Shown here: piece after piece, positions 34,640-43,141 of the stretch
Layout: every line of letters begins with the position of its first letter
Numbering within the stretch: position 1 is the first letter of the stretch
Source: Bacteroidota bacterium
GTDB taxonomy: Bacteria > Bacteroidota > Bacteroidia > Sphingobacteriales > Sphingobacteriaceae
Reading direction: 5' to 3'
NCBI GenBank assembly: GCA_023427985.1
Contig: JAEYZM010000026.1
Location: 1 to 64,000 of the forward strand
DNA: 64,000 bases
Notes under the pieces: model-generated
The model's database searches: none
What the model was told of the DNA's origin: nothing
Seen by the model: only the letters and a program-made list of their open reading frames with translations
Program-made: the position numbers and the translations under genes

Positions 34640-35746
34640 ATGCTCAAAAAAACTAAACAAAACCAACACAACAACAACGCGCTTTATTTACCACAAATAT
34701 ATTCACTTAAAAATGCCAAAGATAAGTTGGCATTGCAGGAACTTATTGACTCTACTCCAGGGATTTTGATTTTAGATGAAATTGAAAGTCAGGTACGTGA
34801 GTTAATAAAAATAAGACATCCTCAAAAACCTTTAACTGAAGAGGAGTATCAAAATGAAATAAATAAATATTTTATTAGGGATCATTCCGATGAGTATGGT
34901 GTCTGGGTTTACTATCCATGGAACATGAGATTGGTTCATATTTTGGACGAAGATGAGTTTGTTGAGTTACGAACTTCAAGGAATATGTATAAAATTACTC
35001 CAGATGAGCTTAAGCAATTGAGAAGTAAGCGAGTAGGTGTAATTGGATTATCGGTTGGGCAGATGATCGCAGTTACAATTGCAATGGAGCGTATTTGTGG
35101 AGAGATTCGAATGGCAGATTTTGATACACTTGAATTAAGTAACATGAATCGTATACGTACAAGTGTTGCGAATTTAGGATTATCAAAAACAATCATTGCA
35201 GCTAGAGAAATAGCTGAGATGGATCCATATATCAAAGTCAAAATATTTTCTGATGGCATAACAGAAGAAAACATCGATGAATTTTTACTGGGAACTTCTG
35301 AAAAATTGGATGTGTTGGTAGAAGAATGTGATGGGCTGGATGTTAAAATTTTAAGTAGGATAAAAGCAAGAGCTTATAAAATACCAGTTGTGATGGATAC
35401 GAACGATAGAGGGATGTTGGATATTGAGCGATTTGATTTAGAAGAGAACATGCCATTACTTCATGGATTAATTCCTGAAGGCATGACCGATTTAAATTCA
35501 TTAAAGAATTTAAGCAATCAAGAAAAGGTACCTTTATTAGGAGCAATGGTTGGTATCGATAAAATTTCTGACCGCATGAAACTATCTTTGTCTGAAATGG
35601 GCAAAACAATATCTACTTGGCCACAGCTTGCTTCTTCAGTTGTATTAGGTGGTGCTATGGTAACGGATGTAGTAAGAAGAATTTTACTGGGGCAACTAAA
35701 AAGTTCAGGAAGATATTATGTCGATTTTGAAGAAATCATAAAGTAA
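34640..35746 (+). CDS. ThiF/E1-like adenylyltransferase (Rv1355c-like)
   Basis: A 368-aa protein of the ThiF/MoeB/E1 superfamily, which adenylates a C-terminal carboxylate or similar acid. An N-terminal region of about 125 residues (with YGVWVYYPWNMRLVHIL) precedes the Rossmann domain VGVIGLSVGQ (132-141), the ATP-binding MADFDTLELSNMNRIR (D160-D162, N170, R171) and LGLSKT (K183). No CxxC zinc pairs and no obvious catalytic Cys are seen. The architecture matches the Rv1355c-like group, whose function is unproven. The gene is followed 7 bases later by an acyltransferase-like gene and then two kinases, so its product is probably part of a signal-making step. Confidence 0.8.
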   Translation: MLKKTKQNQHNNNALYLPQIYSLKNAKDKLALQELIDSTPGILILDEIESQVRELIKIRHPQKPLTEEEYQNEINKYFIRDHSDEYGVWVYYPWNMRLVHILDEDEFVELRTSRNMYKITPDELKQLRSKRVGVIGLSVGQMIAVTIAMERICGEIRMADFDTLELSNMNRIRTSVANLGLSKTIIAAREIAEMDPYIKVKIFSDGITEENIDEFLLGTSEKLDVLVEECDGLDVKILSRIKARAYKIPVVMDTNDRGMLDIERFDLEENMPLLHGLIPEGMTDLNSLKNLSNQEKVPLLGAMVGIDKISDRMKLSLSEMGKTISTWPQLASSVVLGGAMVTDVVRRILLGQLKSSGRYYVDFEEIIK

Positions 35747-35753
35747 TTGCAGA

Positions 35754-36455
35754 ATGATTAAAATTCGCGCATTTAGAGCAATTGATGATCAGGATGCCTG
35801 TATGAAATTCATAGAGGGTCATAGGCGATTATTGGAAATACATTTCGGTGTTGCCAAAGTGACTTCGAGTAATATAGACTGGGTATATTCTGAAAATACA
35901 ATTGTTATTATTGTTGAGGATGAAACTGGAGAAAAAGTTTATGGTGGTGCTCGAGTTCAAATCGTTGATGGTAAAATTCCTTTACCTATTGAACATGCAT
36001 TGGGGCATTACGATCCCAAAATTTTTGAATTTGTAAAACCTGGTTGTGCAGAGATTTGTGGAATGTGGAATTCAATGGAAGTAGCCGGAATGGGAATTGG
36101 TAGTTTAATTTTATGTAGGGTTTGTGTATCGGTAGTCAACCAATTACCAATTGACAAAATATATGTGTTATGCGCACCTGTTACAACTCGAATGGGAAAA
36201 AGAGTTGGTGCAGTGGTAGAAGAAAGTCTCGGCGATAAAGGCATTTTCTTTTATCCGAAGGATGACTTTGTAGCCACTGCAATGGCAATTTATGATCCAG
36301 ATACGGTAAACAATGCCGATGAGAAAGAACGAGAAAATATATTTGCGTTAAGAGCAAAGCCAAATCAAATTAAAGTCGAGAAAGGCCCTAAAGGGGAGTT
36401 CGATGTCGAATATAAATTATTAATACCTAATAACCATTTTATATTAAGTAAGTAA
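35754..36455 (+). CDS. GNAT-fold N-acyltransferase, FeeM/LuxI-like layout
   Basis: A 233-aa protein with a GNAT-like core: a strand YGGARVQIV, the PGCAEICGMWNSMEVAGMGIGSLI segment with the acyl-CoA/ACP-binding loop AGMGIGS (111-117), and a late YVLCAPVTTRMGKRVGAVVEESLG. The layout resembles N-acyl amino acid synthases and autoinducer synthases more than ordinary acetyltransferases. The substrate cannot be read from the sequence. The tight placement between the ThiF-like gene and the 7TM kinase suggests it makes or modifies the compound that the kinase senses. This is inference. Confidence 0.62.
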   Translation: MIKIRAFRAIDDQDACMKFIEGHRRLLEIHFGVAKVTSSNIDWVYSENTIVIIVEDETGEKVYGGARVQIVDGKIPLPIEHALGHYDPKIFEFVKPGCAEICGMWNSMEVAGMGIGSLILCRVCVSVVNQLPIDKIYVLCAPVTTRMGKRVGAVVEESLGDKGIFFYPKDDFVATAMAIYDPDTVNNADEKERENIFALRAKPNQIKVEKGPKGEFDVEYKLLIPNNHFILSK

Positions 36456-36463
36456 AATATATT

Positions 36464-38620
36464 ATGCAGCAGAATTTAAGATTTTGTTTTTTATTAATTA
36501 TAGTTCTACTTGCTTCAAAATTTAGTCGAGCTTCCGATACGCTTTTTTTTAAAGACGTGCATACAATTTATTCGGCAGGCCAGTACCTAGGTATTTATAG
36601 CGATGAGACCAATCGCTTAGATTTAAATTCGGTATTAAAAATAAATAAGTTTAATCACAATCATAAAAATGTACCGAATTTATCCATCAGTGAAAAAACA
36701 CATTGGGTAAAATTAATTATTAAGAATACTTCTGAAATCAATCGTTTGGTATTGCAGTTGGACCATCCAACCATAGATGAAATTGTTTATTATTCTTATG
36801 ATGAAAATGGAATTTTAGACTCTGTATTATCGGGAGAACTAAGAGGGTATTATTCAAGACAAGTAGACAATCAAAACTTTTTGTTTTATGTAGATATTCC
36901 TTCAGGCTCAACTAAAGTTGTATATTTTAAAATTAGAAGTGGCGAGCAAGTTCAATTACCTTTATTCCTAGGAGTACAAAAGGAAATATTTGAGGAATTA
37001 ATTGTTAAAGATTTAGTATTTGGCCTATATATAGGAATTATCCTTGTGATGGCTATTTATAATTTATTTATTTATCTAACTGTTAGAGATCGAAGCTATC
37101 TTTATTATGTTTCATATATAATTTTTGTTGGTCTTACACAAGTTGTATTGCAAGGTTATGGTTTCAAGTATCTATGGCCGAACTCGGTTTGGTTAGTTTT
37201 ACAAAGCACCTTTTTAGTTCCAGTATTGAATGGTTGGACTGCAATCTTGTTTGTTAAGAACTTCTTGAACACTAAAGAGAATTATAAGATTGGCAATACT
37301 ATATTAAACGTCACATTTGGATTCTATACCATTTGTTTTATACTAAGTGTTTTAAATCAATTTTATTGGGCACAAACATTGGTGCAATTTACCGCAATGA
37401 CGGGTTCTATATTAACCATTCATATTGCCTATAAAATTTCTAAAAAAGGTTTCAGGCCAGCGATTTATTTCTTAATTGCTTGGGGTGTTTTTTTAATATC
37501 TGTTGTAGTATTTGTTTTAAGGAATTTCAATATTTTGCCTTATAATAATATTACTTACTATTCTTTACAAATAGGCTCAGCACTTGAAGTCACATTGCTA
37601 TCTTTTGCATTAGCAGATAAAATAAATATTTATAGAAAAGAGAAAGAAGCATCACAAGCAGAAGCTTTAAGAATATCAAAAGAAAATGAGCAAATTATTA
37701 AAGAGCAAAATATTCTATTGGAAATTAAAGTCGAAGAACGAACGCACGAATTACATCAATCAAATATTGAATTAAACAATGCGCTCGATGAATTAAAGAA
37801 TGCTCAAACAAAATTAGTAGATGCAGAAAAGATGGCATCTTTAGGTCAATTAACAGCAGGGATTGCACATGAAATAAATAATCCAATTAATTTTGTTAGC
37901 TCTAATATTAGACCACTGAGAAGAGATATAGATGATATCATCGATCTAATTAAAAAATACGAAAATTCGGTAGATGTAAATAAATTTCAAGAACAATTTG
38001 AAGAGGTATATAAGTTTAAAAAAGAAATTGATTACGATTATCTAATTCATGAAATCGATGTTTTATTAAAAGGTATGGCCGATGGTGCTGGAAGAACAGT
38101 AGAAATTGTGAAGGGACTAAAATCCTTTTCTCGATTGGATGAATCGGATTTAAAATATGCAAATGTGAATGACGGCATTGATTCGACGATTATAATTTTA
38201 AACAGTACTTTCAAAGGTAGAGTAACAGTATTGAAGGACTTGGGTGATATACCAGAAATAGAATGTTTCGCTGGAAAATTAAACCAAGTATTTATGAATA
38301 TTATCAACAATGCAGCACAAGCAGTCATGCAAGCACATATGGACGATAATGATGGTCAAGTGCTCATAAAAACTTATAAAGCGGAGAATGAGGAGGCTGT
38401 TAAAATAAGTATTAAAGATAATGGAGTTGGAATGCCTGAACATGTGAAAGAAAAAATATTTGAACCCTTCTTTACTACAAAAAAAGCTGGGGAGGGTACA
38501 GGATTGGGATTATCAATTGTATTTAGTATCATAGAACTTCATAAAGGTAAAATTGAAGTGAATTCGAATCCTGGAGAGGGAACAGAATTCCTGATAACAT
38601 TACCCATTAATCAGCACTAA
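36464..38620 (+). CDS. 7TMR-DISM sensor histidine kinase
   Basis: A 718-aa sensor kinase. A signal peptide (to about residue 25) leads into a periplasmic 7TMR-DISMED2 jelly-roll domain (about 30-185) that typically binds small ligands. Seven TM helices (about 190-395), a coiled coil (about 405-455), a HisKA helix with phospho-acceptor H469 in LTAGIAHEINNPINFV, and a HATPase domain (ending NGVGMPEHVKEKIFEPFFTTK, GTGLGLSIV) follow. Its stop overlaps the REC-kinase start by 1 base, so translation is coupled. It probably phosphorylates the REC domain of that protein. Confidence 0.93.
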   Translation: MQQNLRFCFLLIIVLLASKFSRASDTLFFKDVHTIYSAGQYLGIYSDETNRLDLNSVLKINKFNHNHKNVPNLSISEKTHWVKLIIKNTSEINRLVLQLDHPTIDEIVYYSYDENGILDSVLSGELRGYYSRQVDNQNFLFYVDIPSGSTKVVYFKIRSGEQVQLPLFLGVQKEIFEELIVKDLVFGLYIGIILVMAIYNLFIYLTVRDRSYLYYVSYIIFVGLTQVVLQGYGFKYLWPNSVWLVLQSTFLVPVLNGWTAILFVKNFLNTKENYKIGNTILNVTFGFYTICFILSVLNQFYWAQTLVQFTAMTGSILTIHIAYKISKKGFRPAIYFLIAWGVFLISVVVFVLRNFNILPYNNITYYSLQIGSALEVTLLSFALADKINIYRKEKEASQAEALRISKENEQIIKEQNILLEIKVEERTHELHQSNIELNNALDELKNAQTKLVDAEKMASLGQLTAGIAHEINNPINFVSSNIRPLRRDIDDIIDLIKKYENSVDVNKFQEQFEEVYKFKKEIDYDYLIHEIDVLLKGMADGAGRTVEIVKGLKSFSRLDESDLKYANVNDGIDSTIIILNSTFKGRVTVLKDLGDIPEIECFAGKLNQVFMNIINNAAQAVMQAHMDDNDGQVLIKTYKAENEEAVKISIKDNGVGMPEHVKEKIFEPFFTTKKAGEGTGLGLSIVFSIIELHKGKIEVNSNPGEGTEFLITLPINQH

Positions 38621-39705
38621 TGACTAGAGAGAAAATACGTGTGTTATATATTGATGATGAAGTAAACAATCTTCAGTCATTTAAAGCTTTATTCAGAAAA
38701 GATTACGAGATATTTATCGCTGAGTCAGGAGAAGAAGGCGCAAAAATTTTAGATCAAGAAATGGTGCATGTTATTATTTCCGATCAAAGAATGCCGGGCA
38801 TGACAGGTGTAGAATTTTTTGAATCGATACTAAACAAGCATCCTCATCCAATTCGGATTTTGCTTACTGGCTATACCGATATACAAGCTGTTGTTGAAGC
38901 GATAAACAGAGGTCAAATTTATAGATTTATTGACAAACCCTGGGACCCTCAAGCTTTATCAATTGCAATACAAAACGCATACGATATCTATCATACTAGG
39001 TTGTTATTGAGAGAACAAAATGTTCAACTAAAAAAAGCCTATGATGAATTGGATAAGTTTGTATACAGCGCATCGCATGATTTACGTGCACCATTAGCAT
39101 CTGTATTAGGATTAGTAAAAGTCGCAAAAACCGACGAAATTAATAAAATGCCCAATTATTTGAACATGATTGAAACTACCATTCATAAAATGGATGTTTT
39201 TGTTCAAAACATTATTCGTTATCACAGAAGCAATAAGGTCGATGTAGAGATTTCACATATTCAGTTTGAAAAAATTGTCAATGAAATCATCGATGATTTA
39301 AAAGGCAATCATATAACTGAACATACCAATATAGTTAAGACGATACAAGAACCTGTTTTCATTCGTTCTGATGAATCTAGAATTCGAATTATCTTGAATA
39401 ATTTATTGATGAATGCATTAAAATTCGTAGACGACACTAAGACTGAAAATATTGTTAAAATTTCTATTAATTCAACCCATGAAAAAACACTTATCTCAAT
39501 TGAAGATAATGGAGTTGGAATTGACGAAACAAATCATGACAAAATATTTGATATGTTTTATAGAGGCAGTCATAAGAACGCTGGCTCGGGTGTTGGCTTG
39601 TATGTTGCGGGTGAAGCATTAAAGAAAATCAATGGAAACATTAAAGTAATTTCTAATCTTGGTCAGGGTTCTGTATTCATTCTTGAAATACCTAATTTGG
39701 CCTAA
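38620..39705 (+). CDS. REC-histidine kinase (receiver at the N-terminus)
   Basis: The N-terminal receiver (about 5-125) has D12-D13, D55 (ISDQRMPGMTG), T83-type Thr (LLTGYTD) and K106. It is followed by a helical linker, a HisKA domain with H153 in VYSASHDLRAPLASV, and a HATPase with NNLLMNALKF, EDNGVGID and GSGVGLYV. Length is 361 aa. A receiver fused in front of a kinase suggests a phosphorelay in which the 7TM kinase or another kinase controls this one. No DNA-binding output domain exists in the cluster. It is the last gene, before a strong terminator. Confidence 0.9.
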   Translation: MTREKIRVLYIDDEVNNLQSFKALFRKDYEIFIAESGEEGAKILDQEMVHVIISDQRMPGMTGVEFFESILNKHPHPIRILLTGYTDIQAVVEAINRGQIYRFIDKPWDPQALSIAIQNAYDIYHTRLLLREQNVQLKKAYDELDKFVYSASHDLRAPLASVLGLVKVAKTDEINKMPNYLNMIETTIHKMDVFVQNIIRYHRSNKVDVEISHIQFEKIVNEIIDDLKGNHITEHTNIVKTIQEPVFIRSDESRIRIILNNLLMNALKFVDDTKTENIVKISINSTHEKTLISIEDNGVGIDETNHDKIFDMFYRGSHKNAGSGVGLYVAGEALKKINGNIKVISNLGQGSVFILEIPNLA

Positions 39706-39726
39706 TAGAATTATATATATAAAAAA

Positions 39727-39758
39727 TGCCTGTTAGAATAATTATATACTAACAGGCA
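39727..39758. terminator. Bidirectional terminator between the kinase cluster and nupC
   Basis: TGCCTGTTAG (39727-39736) pairs with CTAACAGGCA (39749-39758), flanked by A6 upstream and T residues downstream, between convergent genes. Confidence 0.85.
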
Positions 39759-39781
39759 TTTTAATTTTTAATTGATTTCTC

Positions 39782-41065
39782 TTACATCAATATACCAGCT
39801 ATGGTAGCCGATAAGTAAGATGCTAGAGTACCACATATCAACGCTTTAAATCCCAACTTCGCTAAATCAGCTCTTCTGTTTGGAGCCAATTCTCCAATGC
39901 CGCCCACTTGAATAGCGATTGAACTAAAGTTAGCAAATCCACATAATGCGAAACTAACTATCACAATTGATTTTGGACTAAGCATACCTTGAGCGATCAT
40001 TGGCGACAAATTTGAATACGCTACAAATTCATTGATCACTAATTTTGTTCCCATTAGCGCCCCAACTGCATGTGTGTCTTGAGAGGGTACACCCATTGCC
40101 CATGCAAAAATTGAAAATATAGACCCTAGTATTTCTTTTAAGCTCAATTCTTTTAAAGAGATTCCAATTCCTGATAAATCTAGACTTGTATTCCAATACA
40201 ACCAATTTCCCAACCAACCGAGTCCAGCATCAACCATTGCAATCAATGCAATAAATCCAAGCAACATAGCAATTACATTCAATGAAATTCGCATACCATC
40301 ACTAGCCCCATGTGAGATTGCATCCATTAAATTTGCATGTGCTTTTTTAATTTCTAATTTAACCTTACCTTTTGTTTCAGATTCTTCAGTTTCTGGATAA
40401 ACAATTTTAGAAATAACAAGAGCACCTGGTGCAGCCATAATACTCGCAGCTATTAAGTATTCGGCAGGAACTCCCATCGAAATATATACAGCCATTACCC
40501 CTCCTGCAATACAAGCCATACTACCCGACATACTTGCAAGAAGCTCAGACATAGTCATGCCACTTATATATGGCTTAATCATTATTTGCGCCTCTACTTG
40601 ACCAACAAATGCAGAACCTACATTCGATAAAGCTTCCGATCCGCTCACTCCCATAAGCCAATGTACTGCTCTAGCGAAAACTGCAACTATTCTTTGCATC
40701 AATCCGATATGATAAGCAATACTAACAAGTACTGAAACGAAAATGATGGTAGGGATTATCTTAAAGAAAAATATGAAGGCATTACTAATGCCAAATATTG
40801 GAGCAAGTAGTTGCGAATTTACAAGTGGTCCAAATACAAAGTCGGCTCCTTTGTTAGAAAAGTCTAAAATTTTAGTAATAAAGTAACCCAAGCCTCCAAA
40901 GATGCTCTGACCTATTGGAGTTTTTAAAATAAAAATTGCAAGCAATAATTGAATAATCAATCCAGTAAAAACTAATTTATAATTTATTGCTTTTCTGTTA
41001 TTAGAAAGTAAAAAGGCGAGTCCTATGATTAAAACTATACCAATTATCCCAAAGTATCTATCCAT
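39782..41065 (-). CDS. nupC: Concentrative nucleoside transporter (NupC/CNT family)
   Basis: A 427-aa polytopic membrane protein of the CNT family, which imports nucleosides with H+ or Na+. Many hydrophobic segments, SEALSNVGSAFVGQVEAQIM (in the hairpin region) and the C-terminal ALCGFANFSSIAIQVGGIG are the family signatures. The cation and the nucleoside range are not readable. It is the last gene of the leftward DUF4403-DinB-nupC group, 25 bases after the DinB gene. Confidence 0.92.
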   Translation of the reverse strand: MDRYFGIIGIVLIIGLAFLLSNNRKAINYKLVFTGLIIQLLLAIFILKTPIGQSIFGGLGYFITKILDFSNKGADFVFGPLVNSQLLAPIFGISNAFIFFFKIIPTIIFVSVLVSIAYHIGLMQRIVAVFARAVHWLMGVSGSEALSNVGSAFVGQVEAQIMIKPYISGMTMSELLASMSGSMACIAGGVMAVYISMGVPAEYLIAASIMAAPGALVISKIVYPETEESETKGKVKLEIKKAHANLMDAISHGASDGMRISLNVIAMLLGFIALIAMVDAGLGWLGNWLYWNTSLDLSGIGISLKELSLKEILGSIFSIFAWAMGVPSQDTHAVGALMGTKLVINEFVAYSNLSPMIAQGMLSPKSIVIVSFALCGFANFSSIAIQVGGIGELAPNRRADLAKLGFKALICGTLASYLSATIAGILM

Positions 41066-41090
41066 ATATTAAATTTCCTCTAAATTAAAA

Positions 41091-41606
41091 TTAATTTAAA
41101 TATCTGCTAATTAGAATATTTAAATGATGTTCCATGTGGCCTGGGATAATATACATAAGTGCCCTCACACTAATAGGATAGCCATTTGCTCTGCCCATTA
41201 AATCGAGTTGTTTTTCTGAAATTGATTCCATCAATTCTATTGTTGATGCTCGTAAAGCGTTAAACTCTCTCAAGATATTAGAAATAGATCTTTGGTTCGA
41301 ATTAGAATTTTTAGCGTATTCGTTTTCATCAAAACCAGGTAGTTCTTTTTGCTCCCCTCTCAAAACACTTAACAAACGGTACGTCATGATTCGCTCCGTA
41401 TCAGTACAATGCACTAGCAATTCTTTAATGGTCCATTTCCCTTCTGCATATGCAGATATTAATTTTTCTTCGGATAAATTTCTTGTTAAATCATTCAAGC
41501 GGTCTAATTGAGATTTTAAAAAGTCTATCGGATTAGAATTTATCTGATTAATATAATTCGCGTAAAAAGAACCATATTCATGTTCTTGAGGTTTGTCAAT
41601 TTTCAT
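41091..41606 (-). CDS. DinB-family protein
   Basis: A 171-aa DinB/YfiT-type four-helix bundle. The typical segments are GKWTIKELLVHCTDTERIMTYR, with a ligand His, and a C-terminal IIPGHMEHHLNIL with two more His positions, which would bind a divalent metal. Members use thiol cofactors such as bacillithiol or are detoxifying hydrolases; the substrate is unknown. It starts 2 bases after the DUF4403 stop and is part of that operon. Confidence 0.88.
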   Translation of the reverse strand: MKIDKPQEHEYGSFYANYINQINSNPIDFLKSQLDRLNDLTRNLSEEKLISAYAEGKWTIKELLVHCTDTERIMTYRLLSVLRGEQKELPGFDENEYAKNSNSNQRSISNILREFNALRASTIELMESISEKQLDLMGRANGYPISVRALMYIIPGHMEHHLNILISRYLN

Positions 41607-41608
41607 TT

Positions 41609-43042
41609 TTAAAATGGTTTTAATTCAAAATTTATAACACCAGTTGTTTGTACGATTACTTCAACTTTATCAGAAAAAATCTGAACGCCATATGGTTTGA
41701 ATTGATCAATTTTTCCTTTTAATACGAAGTTGTTAAACTTTAAGTCATCTAATGATTTTTGTGCCGATGTTTTAGCTCTTTCCAAATCCGATTGTAATGA
41801 ATATCTAAGGTTCTGTTCAATTTGCTTTCTAAAGCTACCCTTGAATAACCATTCAGCTGTACCGATTAGAACATCCTTGCTTTTTACATCAAAATCAAAA
41901 TCCTTAATATATAATGTTTGAGTTTTATCGTCAAAAACAGGGATGCCTAATGCGTAAACTTTTCCTTTGAATTTCTTTTTAAACAACCCATCTTTTACCA
42001 TTCCATTGATGTCTAACATCATTCCTAATTTATCTCCATTGCTATAGATCTGTAGATCATTGATGCTTACACTTTGCATCCCATTCTCAAAAGTGTATGT
42101 TTTGCCTACAAATTCTTTCTTTGCCAATTCTGTAGCATCGGTATAATTTAAAGATGCACCAATGTACAAGTTGAAGGTATTATCTTTCTTTTGTTGAAGT
42201 TGCAGTTTGGGAAGGGCTTTATAGTTTATAGAACTTGGTGCATCGCCAGTATTTATTGATAAATCGGAACGTATACCTAAATAAAATAAGATAACTTTAT
42301 TATCACTTTGTATAGAGGAAAGCGATACAAATTCAGGTTTAATTAATAGATAACTTTTGTAAACGTCGCTAAGTATAATCGGTTTTTGTAATTGATTCCA
42401 ATAATTTTCTGCATACGGTTTTAATTTCAATAATTTAGATAATTCTGTATCCAGCTTTTGGTTGATGGTATTTATTTGAGAGTTTACTACGCTCTCAATA
42501 ATTGACCCAATGGGTATTTTTACAGGCCCTAACTCTAAATACGGTCGTTCTCTCCATTGAAATCCGGATTCGGATTTAGTAATTATATTCCAATCTTGAT
42601 CTACGGAAAGTTTAGAACTTATGCTAACATTGATTTTAAAATTGGCATCTTTTGATTGATCGATTCCAAAATCTTGATCGAACATACTAAAGAAATCTTT
42701 TTTCAATCTTCCTTTTACATATATTTCTAGAGGTATATTGATGTTAATTTTATCTGCCTGTGCAGAAATCTTCAAATTGCCAATTTTATTGATTTTTAAA
42801 ATCAAATTATCGTTATTGTTGTTTTCGTATGAATCATCATTATAAAGTGTACCCGCAAATAACTTATTAACAGAGCTCTCTAAGTCGGCAATTTGTACAC
42901 TTATAGGAAGATTCAAATTTGATAATGGTCTAGCATAACTGACTGCCGATTTTGGTTCTGGCTTAGGCGCATCAATGTTTTTTGTTTTACAAGAATATAA
43001 CAAAATGCATAAAATGCTGCTTATCAAAGAAATTGGTTTCAT
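41609..43042 (-). CDS. DUF4403-family lipoprotein
   Basis: A 477-aa lipoprotein (LYSCKTK, C18) of the DUF4403 family, whose long beta-rich body with DINIP-like strands resembles BPI/SMP-type lipid-binding folds. Visible features are an N-terminal SVQIADLESSVNKLF, repeated strand-turn segments, and a C-terminal amphipathic region (LEQNLRYSLQSDLERAK-like) that could lie on a membrane. The role may be outer-membrane lipid or surface maintenance, which is inference. A TAAATTTG box lies 23 bases upstream of its start. Confidence 0.78.
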   Translation of the reverse strand: MKPISLISSILCILLYSCKTKNIDAPKPEPKSAVSYARPLSNLNLPISVQIADLESSVNKLFAGTLYNDDSYENNNNDNLILKINKIGNLKISAQADKININIPLEIYVKGRLKKDFFSMFDQDFGIDQSKDANFKINVSISSKLSVDQDWNIITKSESGFQWRERPYLELGPVKIPIGSIIESVVNSQINTINQKLDTELSKLLKLKPYAENYWNQLQKPIILSDVYKSYLLIKPEFVSLSSIQSDNKVILFYLGIRSDLSINTGDAPSSINYKALPKLQLQQKKDNTFNLYIGASLNYTDATELAKKEFVGKTYTFENGMQSVSINDLQIYSNGDKLGMMLDINGMVKDGLFKKKFKGKVYALGIPVFDDKTQTLYIKDFDFDVKSKDVLIGTAEWLFKGSFRKQIEQNLRYSLQSDLERAKTSAQKSLDDLKFNNFVLKGKIDQFKPYGVQIFSDKVEVIVQTTGVINFELKPF

Positions 43043-43065
43043 TATTGTAAGAGTAATTAAAATGT

Positions 43066-43073
43066 CAAATTTA
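43066..43073 (-). promoter_or_regulatory. Promoter -7 box of the DUF4403 operon (TAAATTTG)
   Basis: A minus-strand TAAATTTG match lies 23 bases upstream of the ATG at 43042. Confidence 0.45.
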
Positions 43074-43141
43074 TTGTAATTCTAAGATTTAATATGAGAA
43101 TTGTTATCTTTATTATCCTAAATATTGAAAACTAATAGATT

